Assembly: GCA_900557355.1 (NCBI GenBank)
Contig: USSR01000282.1
Coordinates: 1-8,330 of the forward strand
Direction of reading: 5' to 3'
From: an uncultured Bacteroides sp.
GTDB lineage: Bacteria > Bacteroidota > Bacteroidia > Bacteroidales > Bacteroidaceae
Length of the DNA: 8,330 bases
The notes beneath the pieces were generated by a model, which did not search any database, was not told the origin of the DNA, and was given only the letters and a program-made list of their open reading frames with translations. Of the stretch, positions 1 to 7,322 are shown piece after piece. Position numbers and translations under genes: made by a program. Each line of letters begins with the position of its first letter. The stretch's first letter is position 1.

Positions 1-1550
1 TCATAATAGTCCTGTGGATCATAATGTACAGTTCCTGCATTTGTTGAAGGGTATTTAGCCAGTTCCTGCTCCAGTATTCCCCAACGACAGATGTCATACC
101 AACGGGTATTCTCAAAGAATAGTTCTTTGTAGCGTTCTTCTTGAAGTATTTCCATAGTGACAGTCGTAAAATCTTCTCCTTTGGTACCGGGTACGTCATA
201 GTTGCTTTCACCCCATGCACGGCGACGGACTTTGTTTACATACTCGGTAGCTACATCTGCAGAGTTCAGTTTGAGCATAACTTCGGCATACATCAGATAA
301 ATATCTGCCAAACGAATGATGTCTACATTCTTGGTTGAGAACACAGGTGAAGACACATTATAGAAGTCGATATACTTGCGTTGGTAATATCTGTAAGTGG
401 GGTCACTTGTATTCACTTGTTCAAATTCAGGTTTTGTAGTGGCAGTACTCCATTTTTTTACATTATAACCGTATAGTGTGGCTTCATTCAGTCGAGGATC
501 GTTTCCGAATCGCGCTGCAGTGCGTTGATCGACGAAATAGTTGTTCCAGGCACCCGGAGCTCCTCCGAAAATACGAACCAAGTGATGTTGGGGGGCATCC
601 TCATAAGCACTTCCTGATGAGAGATAATATTGTAGGGAGAAGATACATTCGGGGTTATTATCTGTATGCTGAATATAATCTGTAAAGTTGACAGGTTTGT
701 CCAATTTAAAGCGGTTGTCACCTATCACTTTCTCAAATTCTATTTTGGCATTGGTAAAGTCGCTCATGTACAGATATACTTTTCCAAGTAATGCATGCAC
801 AGCCGGTCTTTGAGCCCATCCCTGGTCTTTGGTATAATCAGTGTCTGTGTAACCGGGACCGGGTATTGTAGTATTGACCGGGATCTGATTATCACCAATA
901 CAGGTTTCGGCTTTTTTCAGATCTTTGATTATCAATTGGTAACATTCTTCAATAGTCGATCTGGCAGTAATTGCATTACTAGCGTCTGCAACACCTTCTC
1001 TTAGAATAATTCCTTTTGCATCTTTATTATTTGGATAAGTTCCTCCGAAAGAAGGTCCTTGTTCTCCGAATAGGCGTAATAAATCGAAATGTATAAATGC
1101 TCTCAAAAATAAGCTTTCACCCTGAAAGTTCATTACCATTGTTTTTTTCTCTTCATCCAGTGCTTCCAAATCTATATGATCTATCAAGTCTAGCGTGAGA
1201 TTGGTAGACGCTAAGGCCTTATAATATTTTATGTATGCCTCTTCTACATTCTTGTTGGTAGAAGTGAGTCCATTGATAGCCCATTGATTTCGTTGTTCTT
1301 CACCTAACCAATCGATATCCATTTCGTGTGACATGGTTGCCATATATTCGGTCTGTCTCCCATAAAGATGGATAGAACCGAGAGACCTGTAAGCACTTCC
1401 TAAAAACTCGCCTAATTTTGTGGGGTTTCTTTGTATAATTTCTCCAATATTATCGTCCGATACAGACGTTGTTAGAGGATGATCCAGAAAATCGCTGCAT
1501 GCTGATGTCAGAAGCAGACATCCTGCTATGAACATATATTTAATTTTCAT
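1..1550 (-). CDS. SusD/RagB-family nutrient-binding outer-membrane lipoprotein (C-terminus cut by window edge)
   Basis: Reverse-strand translation from the ATG at 1550-1548 stays open to the window edge, giving 516 complete codons; only a short C-terminal tail is probably missing. The protein is the surface lipoprotein that caps a SusC pore and captures oligosaccharide. Seen: a basic start (MKIKY), a hydrophobic stretch and a lipobox-like LLTSAC with the lipidated Cys at residue 18. Family hallmarks are GESLFLRAFIHFDLLRLFG (144-162), the HALLGKVYLYMSDF helix (252-265), DIIRLADIYLMYAEVMLKLN (410-429), and EERYKELFFENTRWYDICRWG-type sequence (471-491). The end at about 508-516 (VHYDPQDYY) resembles the usual SusD terminus. 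The N-terminal half matches the SusD-like TPR region and the C-terminal half the SusD_RagB domain. The gene begins 19 bp after the susC-like stop, so the two are surely co-transcribed. The leader is A-rich without a clear Shine-Dalgarno site, as is usual in Bacteroides. Family assignment is firm; ligand identity is not visible in the sequence. Confidence 0.95.
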   Translation of the reverse strand, partial: MKIKYMFIAGCLLLTSACSDFLDHPLTTSVSDDNIGEIIQRNPTKLGEFLGSAYRSLGSIHLYGRQTEYMATMSHEMDIDWLGEEQRNQWAINGLTSTNKNVEEAYIKYYKALASTNLTLDLIDHIDLEALDEEKKTMVMNFQGESLFLRAFIHFDLLRLFGEQGPSFGGTYPNNKDAKGIILREGVADASNAITARSTIEECYQLIIKDLKKAETCIGDNQIPVNTTIPGPGYTDTDYTKDQGWAQRPAVHALLGKVYLYMSDFTNAKIEFEKVIGDNRFKLDKPVNFTDYIQHTDNNPECIFSLQYYLSSGSAYEDAPQHHLVRIFGGAPGAWNNYFVDQRTAARFGNDPRLNEATLYGYNVKKWSTATTKPEFEQVNTSDPTYRYYQRKYIDFYNVSSPVFSTKNVDIIRLADIYLMYAEVMLKLNSADVATEYVNKVRRRAWGESNYDVPGTKGEDFTTVTMEILQEERYKELFFENTRWYDICRWGILEQELAKYPSTNAGTVHYDPQDYY

Positions 1551-1569
1551 ATTTATATTTTTTATCTGA

Positions 1570-4500
1570 TTAAAAACCAACATTAAGACCAAATGAAATA
1601 GACCGGGATTGAGGGTATTGAGTTAAATTATAAACTCCCTGTTCAGCATTGTTATTACCTATAAATTCAGGATCAAATCCTTTGAATTTGGTGAATGTCA
1701 GTGCATTTTCTACTCCTACATAAATTTTCAGTTTTGATAATTTCATTTTAGATACTATTGATTTTCCGAAACTATATCCTAACTGAATATTTTTTAATCT
1801 TAAGTATGAACCGTCCTCAACCATGTATGAGTTGGGTAACTGATAGTTGTGAGTAGCATTACCCAGACGAGGCTGGCTGGTATGGGTATTGTTGGGTGTC
1901 CATGCATTCCACACATCCGGAGTTGAGTTCCAGTCGGCATTCATATTTTCCAGGCATTGCTTGGTATTGTTGTATATGTCTCTGTCGGCTACACCTTGCC
2001 AGTTCATGTTGAACTCAAAACCCTTGTATTCCAAGTTTACATTGAATCCATATACGTATGTTGGCCAAGGATTACCTATTGAAGTCATATCTTCATCATT
2101 GATACGTCCGTCTCCGTTCAAGTCTTTAAATTTAATATCTCCCGGGCCTATGTTTCCTGCATCGTATGCTACTCCCCATTTTTCCATTGATATAGCATTC
2201 AAGGCATCTATTTCTGCTTGTGTTTGATATAGTCCGTCTGCTACGTATCCCCAGAATGCTGCTACTGGTCCGTTTACGAGCGTACGATTGAAGTTTCCTC
2301 CGGACAAATAGCTGGCATTACCAATGTTTAATACTTTATTCTTGTTGTATGAGATATTTCCACTTACGAGGTAGTTAAAATGATTAATTGAACCTCTGTA
2401 TGACAAAGCCAACTCAATACCTTTGTTACTAATTTCTCCTTTGTTCAATTTATAAGTATTGCTACCAACACCGATAGTTGAAGGTAATTTTTGTTCGATC
2501 AATGCATCGCGGGTTTTCTTGTTATATAAGTCGATAGTAGCTGTGAAAGCATTATTCCATGCACCAAGGTCTATTCCTATATTGGTTATTCTTGTTTTTT
2601 CCCATGTTACGTCTTTATTTGGAGTTTTTTGGGCCAGCCAAGTACCGTTGGTTTGCAATTTATATTCTTGTCTCCACCAGTTTTTGTCGATACTGTTGTT
2701 TCCTATTTCTCCGATACCAAATCTTAGTTTCAGATCATTTATTTTTTCCACTTTAAAGAACTTTTCATTGGCTATGTTCCAACCGATAGAAACAGACGGG
2801 AAGAAAGCACTTCTTTTGCCTGGAGCGAATATGTCACTGGCATCATTTCTGAAGTTTGCTGTTAGCAAATAACGATTATCATAAGCGTAAGTAATACGTC
2901 CGAATAGAGAGTAGCTGCTGCCTGTGCTCCAAGCGTTGGTACCATCTCTATGATCGGTAAGAGCAGTACTTCTTAAGTCTTGAGCCGGTATACCCCATTC
3001 AGCATATCCTGATGCGTCATCATTGCGTGATTCTCTTACTTCAAAACCGATCATTGCTCCAAGATCGTGTTTACCGATTAATGTATTGTAGTTTACGTAC
3101 GTGTTTAATAGATAGGAAGTACTTTGATTATGAGCATAATCCAATTGATGTCCTTGAATGTTTTTTCCTTCTACAAAATCAATTGAGTTGGTTGATATAC
3201 CTCCAAATGTGTTATATAAGAACTGCGAAGTCGCATGATTGCTAAGAGTTCCTGTCAGGTTGGTAGTCCATACCAGTCCTTTTATCGGGGTGATGATTGC
3301 TTGTAAGTTTCCCCATGCAGTATTCCATTTTTCCCAATGATCTTTCAGGTCTGCACTTTCTAATGGATTTCCTCCTTGCCAGTCAATGGTTTCTTTAAAT
3401 TCGTCTGTGAAGTATCCATATCCTGTATTCATCGGGTTAGTGTCGTCATATACATTCATCGCCGGGTTGGCACGTAAGATATGTTGCCAGTCCAATGCAT
3501 TGTGTTTCCTTTTCGAGTGATTGAAATTTACAGTTTGGCTGAACTTCAACCATTTCAATGGAGTTTGTTCAAATCGGGCCTTGATGGCCCATTTTTTATA
3601 GTTTGTATTTACAAAAGTACCTTCATCATTGGAATACATAGCTGAAAGGAAATAAGATGACCTGTCAGAAGCTCCGGAGATGTCAATGCTATGGGAATGT
3701 TCTATTCCGGCGTTAAACATTACGTCTACCCAGTCGGTATTAGGCAGTTGAGATACCTCATTGGGAGTCAGGAAATAGAATGATTTAATATCGTTAGTTG
3801 TAGGTTCACCCTTATCCGGATTGTTAGACATCCATCTGGCTTTGTACATATCAATGTAGCCTTGGGTTCCCAGCGTTTCAGGTAGCCCGAGTGCATGGTT
3901 TACTTTTACATATCCGTTGTAGTTTACAGCTATTTTTCCTTTAGATCCTTTTTTGGTTGTCACTAACACGACTCCATTGGCAGCTTCGATACCGTAGATG
4001 GCAGCGGATGCAGCGTCTTTCAATAATTGAATAGATTCTACTTCGTTAAAGTTGTCCAGTGGCATTCCGGGGACTCCGTCAATAATCCAAAGCGGAGTGG
4101 CTTTGTTCAGTGTTCCTACACCGCGCATGATGATAGAAGAACTTGCACCGGGCTGCCCGCTTTGCCTTGATATATATACAGGAGCTTTTCCTTGTAAAGC
4201 CTGTGAGGCATCATTGGTAGACATCGTGTGTAAGTCGCGTGATCCCAAAGATGTAATGGATCCTGATACATTAGCTTTCTTTTGTACACCATAACCCACT
4301 ACGATGACTTCGTCCAACTGTTTAGAATCTTCGGCTAATACGATTTTCAGATTTTTACTTTGATTATTTACAGCAATTGTTTGCGTAGCGAATCCTACAT
4401 AGCTGAAGGTCAGATTTCCTGTAGCATTTTTCAGCTTAATCGAAAACTTACCGTCCATGTCGGTTATTACTCCGTTTGTAGTTCCTGCTTCAGTTACTGT

Positions 4501-4629
4501 AACACCTACCAGCGGTTCATTCTGATCGGAAACGACAGTTCCATTGACTGCTGTACCTTGTGCGCTTACATATTGTATTCCAGTAAGGAATATCAATATC
4601 AAAAGCTTAACCTTTAAGCATTTTTTCAT
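1570..4629 (-). CDS. SusC/RagA-family TonB-dependent outer-membrane transporter
   Basis: This 1019-residue protein is a complete SusC-like beta-barrel that imports oligosaccharides across the outer membrane using TonB energy. Domains in order: an SPase I signal peptide (1-23, cleavage after VSA, before Q24); a carboxypeptidase-regulatory-like domain (about 27-100, with GVTVTEAGTTNGVITDMDGKF); a TonB box around residues 106-114 (DEVIVVGYG); the plug (about 118-228), with IIMRGVGTLN and the SusC signature around AANGVVLVTTKKG near 216-228; then the barrel, ending in SISFGLNVGF with a terminal Phe as in a beta-signal. Residues 836-847 (DLNGDGRINDED) form an EF-hand-like calcium loop often present in SusC proteins. 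There is no N-terminal STN domain, so direct signalling to an anti-sigma factor is not expected. Length is typical of the family. It is the first gene of an operon with the susD-like gene and diverges from the GH92 gene. An alpha-mannoside cargo is inferred from that neighbour only. Confidence 0.97.
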   Translation of the reverse strand: MKKCLKVKLLILIFLTGIQYVSAQGTAVNGTVVSDQNEPLVGVTVTEAGTTNGVITDMDGKFSIKLKNATGNLTFSYVGFATQTIAVNNQSKNLKIVLAEDSKQLDEVIVVGYGVQKKANVSGSITSLGSRDLHTMSTNDASQALQGKAPVYISRQSGQPGASSSIIMRGVGTLNKATPLWIIDGVPGMPLDNFNEVESIQLLKDAASAAIYGIEAANGVVLVTTKKGSKGKIAVNYNGYVKVNHALGLPETLGTQGYIDMYKARWMSNNPDKGEPTTNDIKSFYFLTPNEVSQLPNTDWVDVMFNAGIEHSHSIDISGASDRSSYFLSAMYSNDEGTFVNTNYKKWAIKARFEQTPLKWLKFSQTVNFNHSKRKHNALDWQHILRANPAMNVYDDTNPMNTGYGYFTDEFKETIDWQGGNPLESADLKDHWEKWNTAWGNLQAIITPIKGLVWTTNLTGTLSNHATSQFLYNTFGGISTNSIDFVEGKNIQGHQLDYAHNQSTSYLLNTYVNYNTLIGKHDLGAMIGFEVRESRNDDASGYAEWGIPAQDLRSTALTDHRDGTNAWSTGSSYSLFGRITYAYDNRYLLTANFRNDASDIFAPGKRSAFFPSVSIGWNIANEKFFKVEKINDLKLRFGIGEIGNNSIDKNWWRQEYKLQTNGTWLAQKTPNKDVTWEKTRITNIGIDLGAWNNAFTATIDLYNKKTRDALIEQKLPSTIGVGSNTYKLNKGEISNKGIELALSYRGSINHFNYLVSGNISYNKNKVLNIGNASYLSGGNFNRTLVNGPVAAFWGYVADGLYQTQAEIDALNAISMEKWGVAYDAGNIGPGDIKFKDLNGDGRINDEDMTSIGNPWPTYVYGFNVNLEYKGFEFNMNWQGVADRDIYNNTKQCLENMNADWNSTPDVWNAWTPNNTHTSQPRLGNATHNYQLPNSYMVEDGSYLRLKNIQLGYSFGKSIVSKMKLSKLKIYVGVENALTFTKFKGFDPEFIGNNNAEQGVYNLTQYPQSRSISFGLNVGF

Positions 4630-4670
4630 TGTTTTAAATTTTAAAGTTATACAAGAAATGAATTTTGCTG

Positions 4671-4702
4671 TAAAAGTATTGCTTTAGGGCAATGTAGCCG
4701 AA
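4671..4702 (-). promoter_or_regulatory. Candidate susC promoter (Bacteroides -33/-7 type)
   Basis: Read on the minus strand, TTCG (4702-4699) is followed after 20 bp by TACTTTTA (4678-4671). These resemble the Bacteroides primary sigma consensus TTTG / TAnnTTTG, with one mismatch in each box. It would give a leader of roughly 35 nt before the ATG at 4629. A 5-bp inverted repeat (ATTGC / GCAAT, 4678-4693) falls in the spacer. A rival -7 box, TAACTTTA at 4649-4642, fits about as well but leaves a very short leader. AT-rich sequence makes chance matches likely. Confidence 0.3.
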
Positions 4703-4722
4703 TAAAAAAAGGAATAAAGTAA

Positions 4723-4740
4723 AGACAAAACGTGAACAAA
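4723..4740 (-). promoter_or_regulatory. Shared 18-bp element, copy facing susC
   Basis: On the minus strand this reads TTTGTTCACGTTTTGTCT. It matches the plus-strand element at 4929-4946 at 16 of 18 positions, the two differences both being C/T. Its first base is 111 nt before the first base of the susC ATG, which places it upstream of the candidate promoter, where an activator would bind. It contains two TTTGT half-sites one 11-bp turn apart. Role as an operator is inference. Confidence 0.5.
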
Positions 4741-4757
4741 GTGCAAACAAAAAGTGC
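4725..4757 (-). repeat. Three 11-bp direct repeats upstream of susC
   Basis: On the plus strand ACAAA begins at 4725, 4736 and 4747, an exact 11-bp period. Two of the units end in AAGTGC and AAAGTGC, and the first carries ACGTG. Read toward susC these are TTTGT units on one face of the helix. Such phased direct repeats are typical of tandem binding by AraC-type or response-regulator proteins, but the sequence is low in complexity and the units are imperfect. Confidence 0.45.
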
Positions 4758-4925
4758 TTTGGTCGATGGTTTGGTTGATGATCGCTGTTTTGTTTATCTC
4801 TCAATTAGGATAAATGTTTTGTGTTCTGGGGTGATTGTATCGGGAGTTTGTTTTTTCTTTGTAGTGGTTATGACTTAAATAGGAATGAACTTGAGACTAA
4901 CTTTCTGTATATGTGGTTATTATAT

Positions 4926-4958
4926 TGATTTGTTCATGTTTTGTTTGTGTTTTGATTT
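4926..4958 (+). repeat. Three 11-bp direct repeats upstream of GH92 gene
   Basis: TGATTTG (4926), TGTTTTG (4937) and TGTTTTG (4948) recur at an exact 11-bp spacing on the plus strand. This matches the period of the array facing susC, with the same orientation relative to the gene downstream. The surrounding T-rich composition weakens significance; other TGTTTTG copies at 4786 and 4815 are out of phase. Confidence 0.4.
4929..4946 (+). promoter_or_regulatory. Shared 18-bp element, copy facing GH92 gene
   Basis: The plus strand reads TTTGTTCATGTTTTGTTT, an inverted copy (16/18) of the element at 4723-4740. It begins 114 nt before the ATG at 5043, close to the 111 nt on the susC side. Similarity continues weakly to a TTCCTTTTT tract on both sides, offset by 3 nt, which accounts for the whole 3-nt difference. 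This points to a shared regulator for both operons or a duplicated promoter segment. Confidence 0.5.
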
Positions 4959-5013
4959 TCCTTTTTCTCTTTTTTCTTAGCCTTTTGTGGGCGTATGTAC
5001 GAGGAATTCCGGA

Positions 5014-5021
5014 TAAATTTG
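5014..5021 (+). promoter_or_regulatory. Candidate -7 box for GH92 operon
   Basis: TAAATTTG is a perfect match to the Bacteroides -7 consensus TAnnTTTG and is the only one on this strand in the intergenic region. The nearest upstream TTTG (4984-4987) is 26 bp away, longer than the usual 19-21 bp, so a proper -33 box is missing. If real, transcription would start near 5027 and translation at 5043. Confidence 0.25.
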
Positions 5022-5042
5022 CTTCATAAATATTTGAGAAAG

Positions 5043-7322
5043 ATGAGAAAAATAATATGGACCATCATGGCGTTATGTACCCTATCCGGGTGCAAGTGCG
5101 AAAATAGCACAATTAGTGCGGATAGTTTGTTAGACTTTGTTGATCCGCTGATAGGAACAGGCGGACATGGACATACGTTTCCGGGGGCAGCATACCCTTT
5201 TGGAATGGTACAATTAAGTCCTGATACAGGACTGGAAGGATGGGACTGGTGTTCCGGGTATCATTATTCTGATAGTTCGATCATTGGTTTTTCTCATACG
5301 CATCTTTCGGGTACAGGACGTTCCGACCTGATGGACGTAATGTTGATGCCTGTGACGGGAAATTTGAAATTAAGTCCGGGATCGAAAAGTAAACCGGATG
5401 AAGGGTATCGTTCCCGTTTTTCACATGATGAGGAGTCTGCATCTCCGGGGTATTATAAAGTAAGATTGAAAGATTATGATATTATGGCCGAACTGACAGT
5501 ATCGCCTCGTTGCGGTTTCCATCGTTATACATTTCCTGAAAGTGAATCTTCTCATATTATATTGGATTTATCACATCATTTTGCGACTGATTCTGTGCTT
5601 TTTACTTCTATAAATAAGATAGACAGTTGTACGATAATAGGTGAGAGGAAAACAAAAGGCTGGGGTGAACCCGTGGAAAAATACTGGAGTGAGCAACAAC
5701 TGTTTTTTGCTTTAAAAGTATCTAAGGTATTTGACTTGTCCATTGCTGCAGATGAGCAGTTTATTCAGGAAAAGCAAGCTTCCGGTAAAAATATAAAAGC
5801 TATTCTTAATTTTGAAACCTCGCTCAATGAGATGGTGTTAGTAAAAGTAGGGATTTCTGCTGTGAGTGCGGAAAATGCACTCCAAAATCTTTCGGAAGAA
5901 ATACCGCATTGGGATTTTAACAAAACGCTTAGTGAGACACAGTCAGTTTGGGAAAAGGAATTATCAAAGATTAAAGTAGGAGCTCCTGATAAAAATAAAA
6001 CAATTTTTTACACAGCTTTGTACCATTCTTTATTGGCTCCTTATTTATATAATGATGTGAATAAAGAGTATTTGGGATTTGATAAACAGACACACATGGC
6101 CGAAGGGTTTGATAATTATACGGTGTTGTCGCTGTGGGACACATTTCGTGCTGAAAATCCATTATTAACGTTGATTGCTCCAGATAAGGTGAATGATCTG
6201 ATACAATCCATGCTTGCGCAATATGAACAGTATGGGCTACTGCCAGTGTGGCCATTGTGGTCAAGTGAGACAAATTGTATGATTGGTTATCATGCTGTCC
6301 CCGTCATTGTAGACGCTTACTTCAAAGGAATAAGAAATTATGATGTGGAAAAAGCGTATCAAGCTATGAAGACATCAGCCATGCAGGACAACTTTGGCGT
6401 GAAAGAGTTGAAGCAATACGGCTATATTCCTTATGATGTTTATAATAAATCTGTTTCTACAGCTTTGGAATATTGTTATGACGATTGGTGCATAGCTCAA
6501 ATGGCGAAAGACTTGGGTAAAATAGATGATTATAACTATTTTATGAGACGGTCTTCCGGTTATAGAACATACTTTGATAAAGAATATAAATTAATGAACG
6601 GTTTTTCAAGTCAAGGTAGCTTCCGTCGTCCTTTTGATCCTTTCTTTTCATCTTATGGGGAATGTGATTGGGTGGAAGGGAACTCGTGGCAATATTCTTT
6701 CTTTGTTCCTCATGATGTGCAAGGATTGATAAATTTGTATGGAGGCAGTGAAGAATTTGCTAGTGTCCTTGATACTTTGTTTTCCATGCCTGTAGGTATG
6801 TCAGGTCATGATGTTCCAATAGACATAACCGGGCTTATCGGTCAGTATGCGCATGGCAATGAACCTAGCCATCATGTAGCTTATCTTTATAATTATGCGG
6901 GTCAACCCCATAAGGCTCAACAGCGATTGCATGAAATCATGTCTACTTTATATACCGATCAGCCGGATGGATTGTGTGGTAATGAAGATTGCGGACAGAT
7001 GTCGGCTTGGTATGTTTTTAGTGCGATGGGATTTTATCCTGTGAATCCGGCAGAAGGAATATATATATTGGGAAAGCCGATGGTAGAAAAGGCTGAAATT
7101 TCGATTGGAGACAAGCCTTTTAAAGTAAAAACAGTAGGTTGGAGTGATGAGAACATATATGTGCAATCGGTGAAACTAAATGGTAGAGCTTATAATAAAC
7201 TTTTTATTACACATGCCGATATAGTAAATGGAGGAACTTTAGAATTTACGATGAGTTCGGTTCCGGGTAACTTTAAACATGCTATATTACCTCCGTCTAT
7301 GTCCGAAACTCTGAACGAATGA
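5043..7322 (+). CDS. GH92-family exo-alpha-mannosidase lipoprotein
   Basis: GH92 enzymes are calcium-dependent inverting exo-alpha-mannosidases that remove terminal mannose from N-glycans and mannans. From the ATG at 5043 the protein has 759 residues, normal for the family. It begins with a lipoprotein signal, MRKIIWTIMALCTLSGC, with an LSGC lipobox and lipidated Cys17. An in-frame ATG at 4995 would put 16 extra, partly charged residues before this signal, so 5043 is preferred. The N-terminal beta-sandwich carries VDPLIGTGGHGHTFPG (33-48) and WDWCSGYHY (67-75). The (alpha/alpha)6 barrel carries LWDTFR (364-369), ETNCMIGYH, VEGNSWQY (E545), GNEPSHH (605-611) and GNEDCGQMSAW (646-656). By motif, E545 should be the general acid and D649 the base. 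Retention of E545 argues against the mannosyl-phosphate uncapping subgroup, which I recall lacks the acid. Linkage preference cannot be fixed. It heads an operon with the DUF4380-like gene, diverging from susC. The anchored form suggests periplasmic or surface action. Confidence 0.95.
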   Translation: MRKIIWTIMALCTLSGCKCENSTISADSLLDFVDPLIGTGGHGHTFPGAAYPFGMVQLSPDTGLEGWDWCSGYHYSDSSIIGFSHTHLSGTGRSDLMDVMLMPVTGNLKLSPGSKSKPDEGYRSRFSHDEESASPGYYKVRLKDYDIMAELTVSPRCGFHRYTFPESESSHIILDLSHHFATDSVLFTSINKIDSCTIIGERKTKGWGEPVEKYWSEQQLFFALKVSKVFDLSIAADEQFIQEKQASGKNIKAILNFETSLNEMVLVKVGISAVSAENALQNLSEEIPHWDFNKTLSETQSVWEKELSKIKVGAPDKNKTIFYTALYHSLLAPYLYNDVNKEYLGFDKQTHMAEGFDNYTVLSLWDTFRAENPLLTLIAPDKVNDLIQSMLAQYEQYGLLPVWPLWSSETNCMIGYHAVPVIVDAYFKGIRNYDVEKAYQAMKTSAMQDNFGVKELKQYGYIPYDVYNKSVSTALEYCYDDWCIAQMAKDLGKIDDYNYFMRRSSGYRTYFDKEYKLMNGFSSQGSFRRPFDPFFSSYGECDWVEGNSWQYSFFVPHDVQGLINLYGGSEEFASVLDTLFSMPVGMSGHDVPIDITGLIGQYAHGNEPSHHVAYLYNYAGQPHKAQQRLHEIMSTLYTDQPDGLCGNEDCGQMSAWYVFSAMGFYPVNPAEGIYILGKPMVEKAEISIGDKPFKVKTVGWSDENIYVQSVKLNGRAYNKLFITHADIVNGGTLEFTMSSVPGNFKHAILPPSMSETLNE

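Larger units (their letters stand above)
4630..5042. promoter_or_regulatory. Divergent intergenic region between susC-like and GH92 operons
   Basis: This 413-bp gene-free stretch must carry the promoters of both operons. The right half is pyrimidine-rich on the plus strand, with long T and TTTG runs. It contains an inverted pair of 18-bp elements (4723-4740 minus, 4929-4946 plus), each within an 11-bp-phased repeat array. It also contains weak candidate -7 elements of the Bacteroides TAnnTTTG type. I see no tRNA, small-RNA hairpin with T-run, insertion sequence or convincing small gene in it. The central part, about 4760-4920, shows no structure I can support. Confidence 0.8.

Noticed and set aside
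1889..2872. Plus-strand open frames (112 and 137 codons) inside susC
   Set aside because: They are antisense to a firmly identified transporter, lack family resemblance, and are of a size expected by chance opposite a long gene.
4678..4693. ATTGC / GCAAT hairpin (5-bp stem, 6-nt loop)
   Set aside because: The stem is too weak for a terminator and has no T-run; it could be part of an operator but there is no second copy to support that.
4955..4986. Pyrimidine-rich tract as an intrinsic terminator
   Set aside because: No stable stem precedes it and no plus-strand gene ends upstream; it more likely belongs to the GH92 promoter region.
4995..5042. Upstream ATG adding 16 residues to the GH92 protein
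   Set aside because: It would bury the lipoprotein signal behind a charged extension, and it lacks a Shine-Dalgarno-like site or a better leader.
5971..6273. Minus-strand 100-codon frame inside the GH92 gene
   Set aside because: It lies opposite conserved barrel sequence, its composition is not protein-like and there is no start context; it is a shadow.
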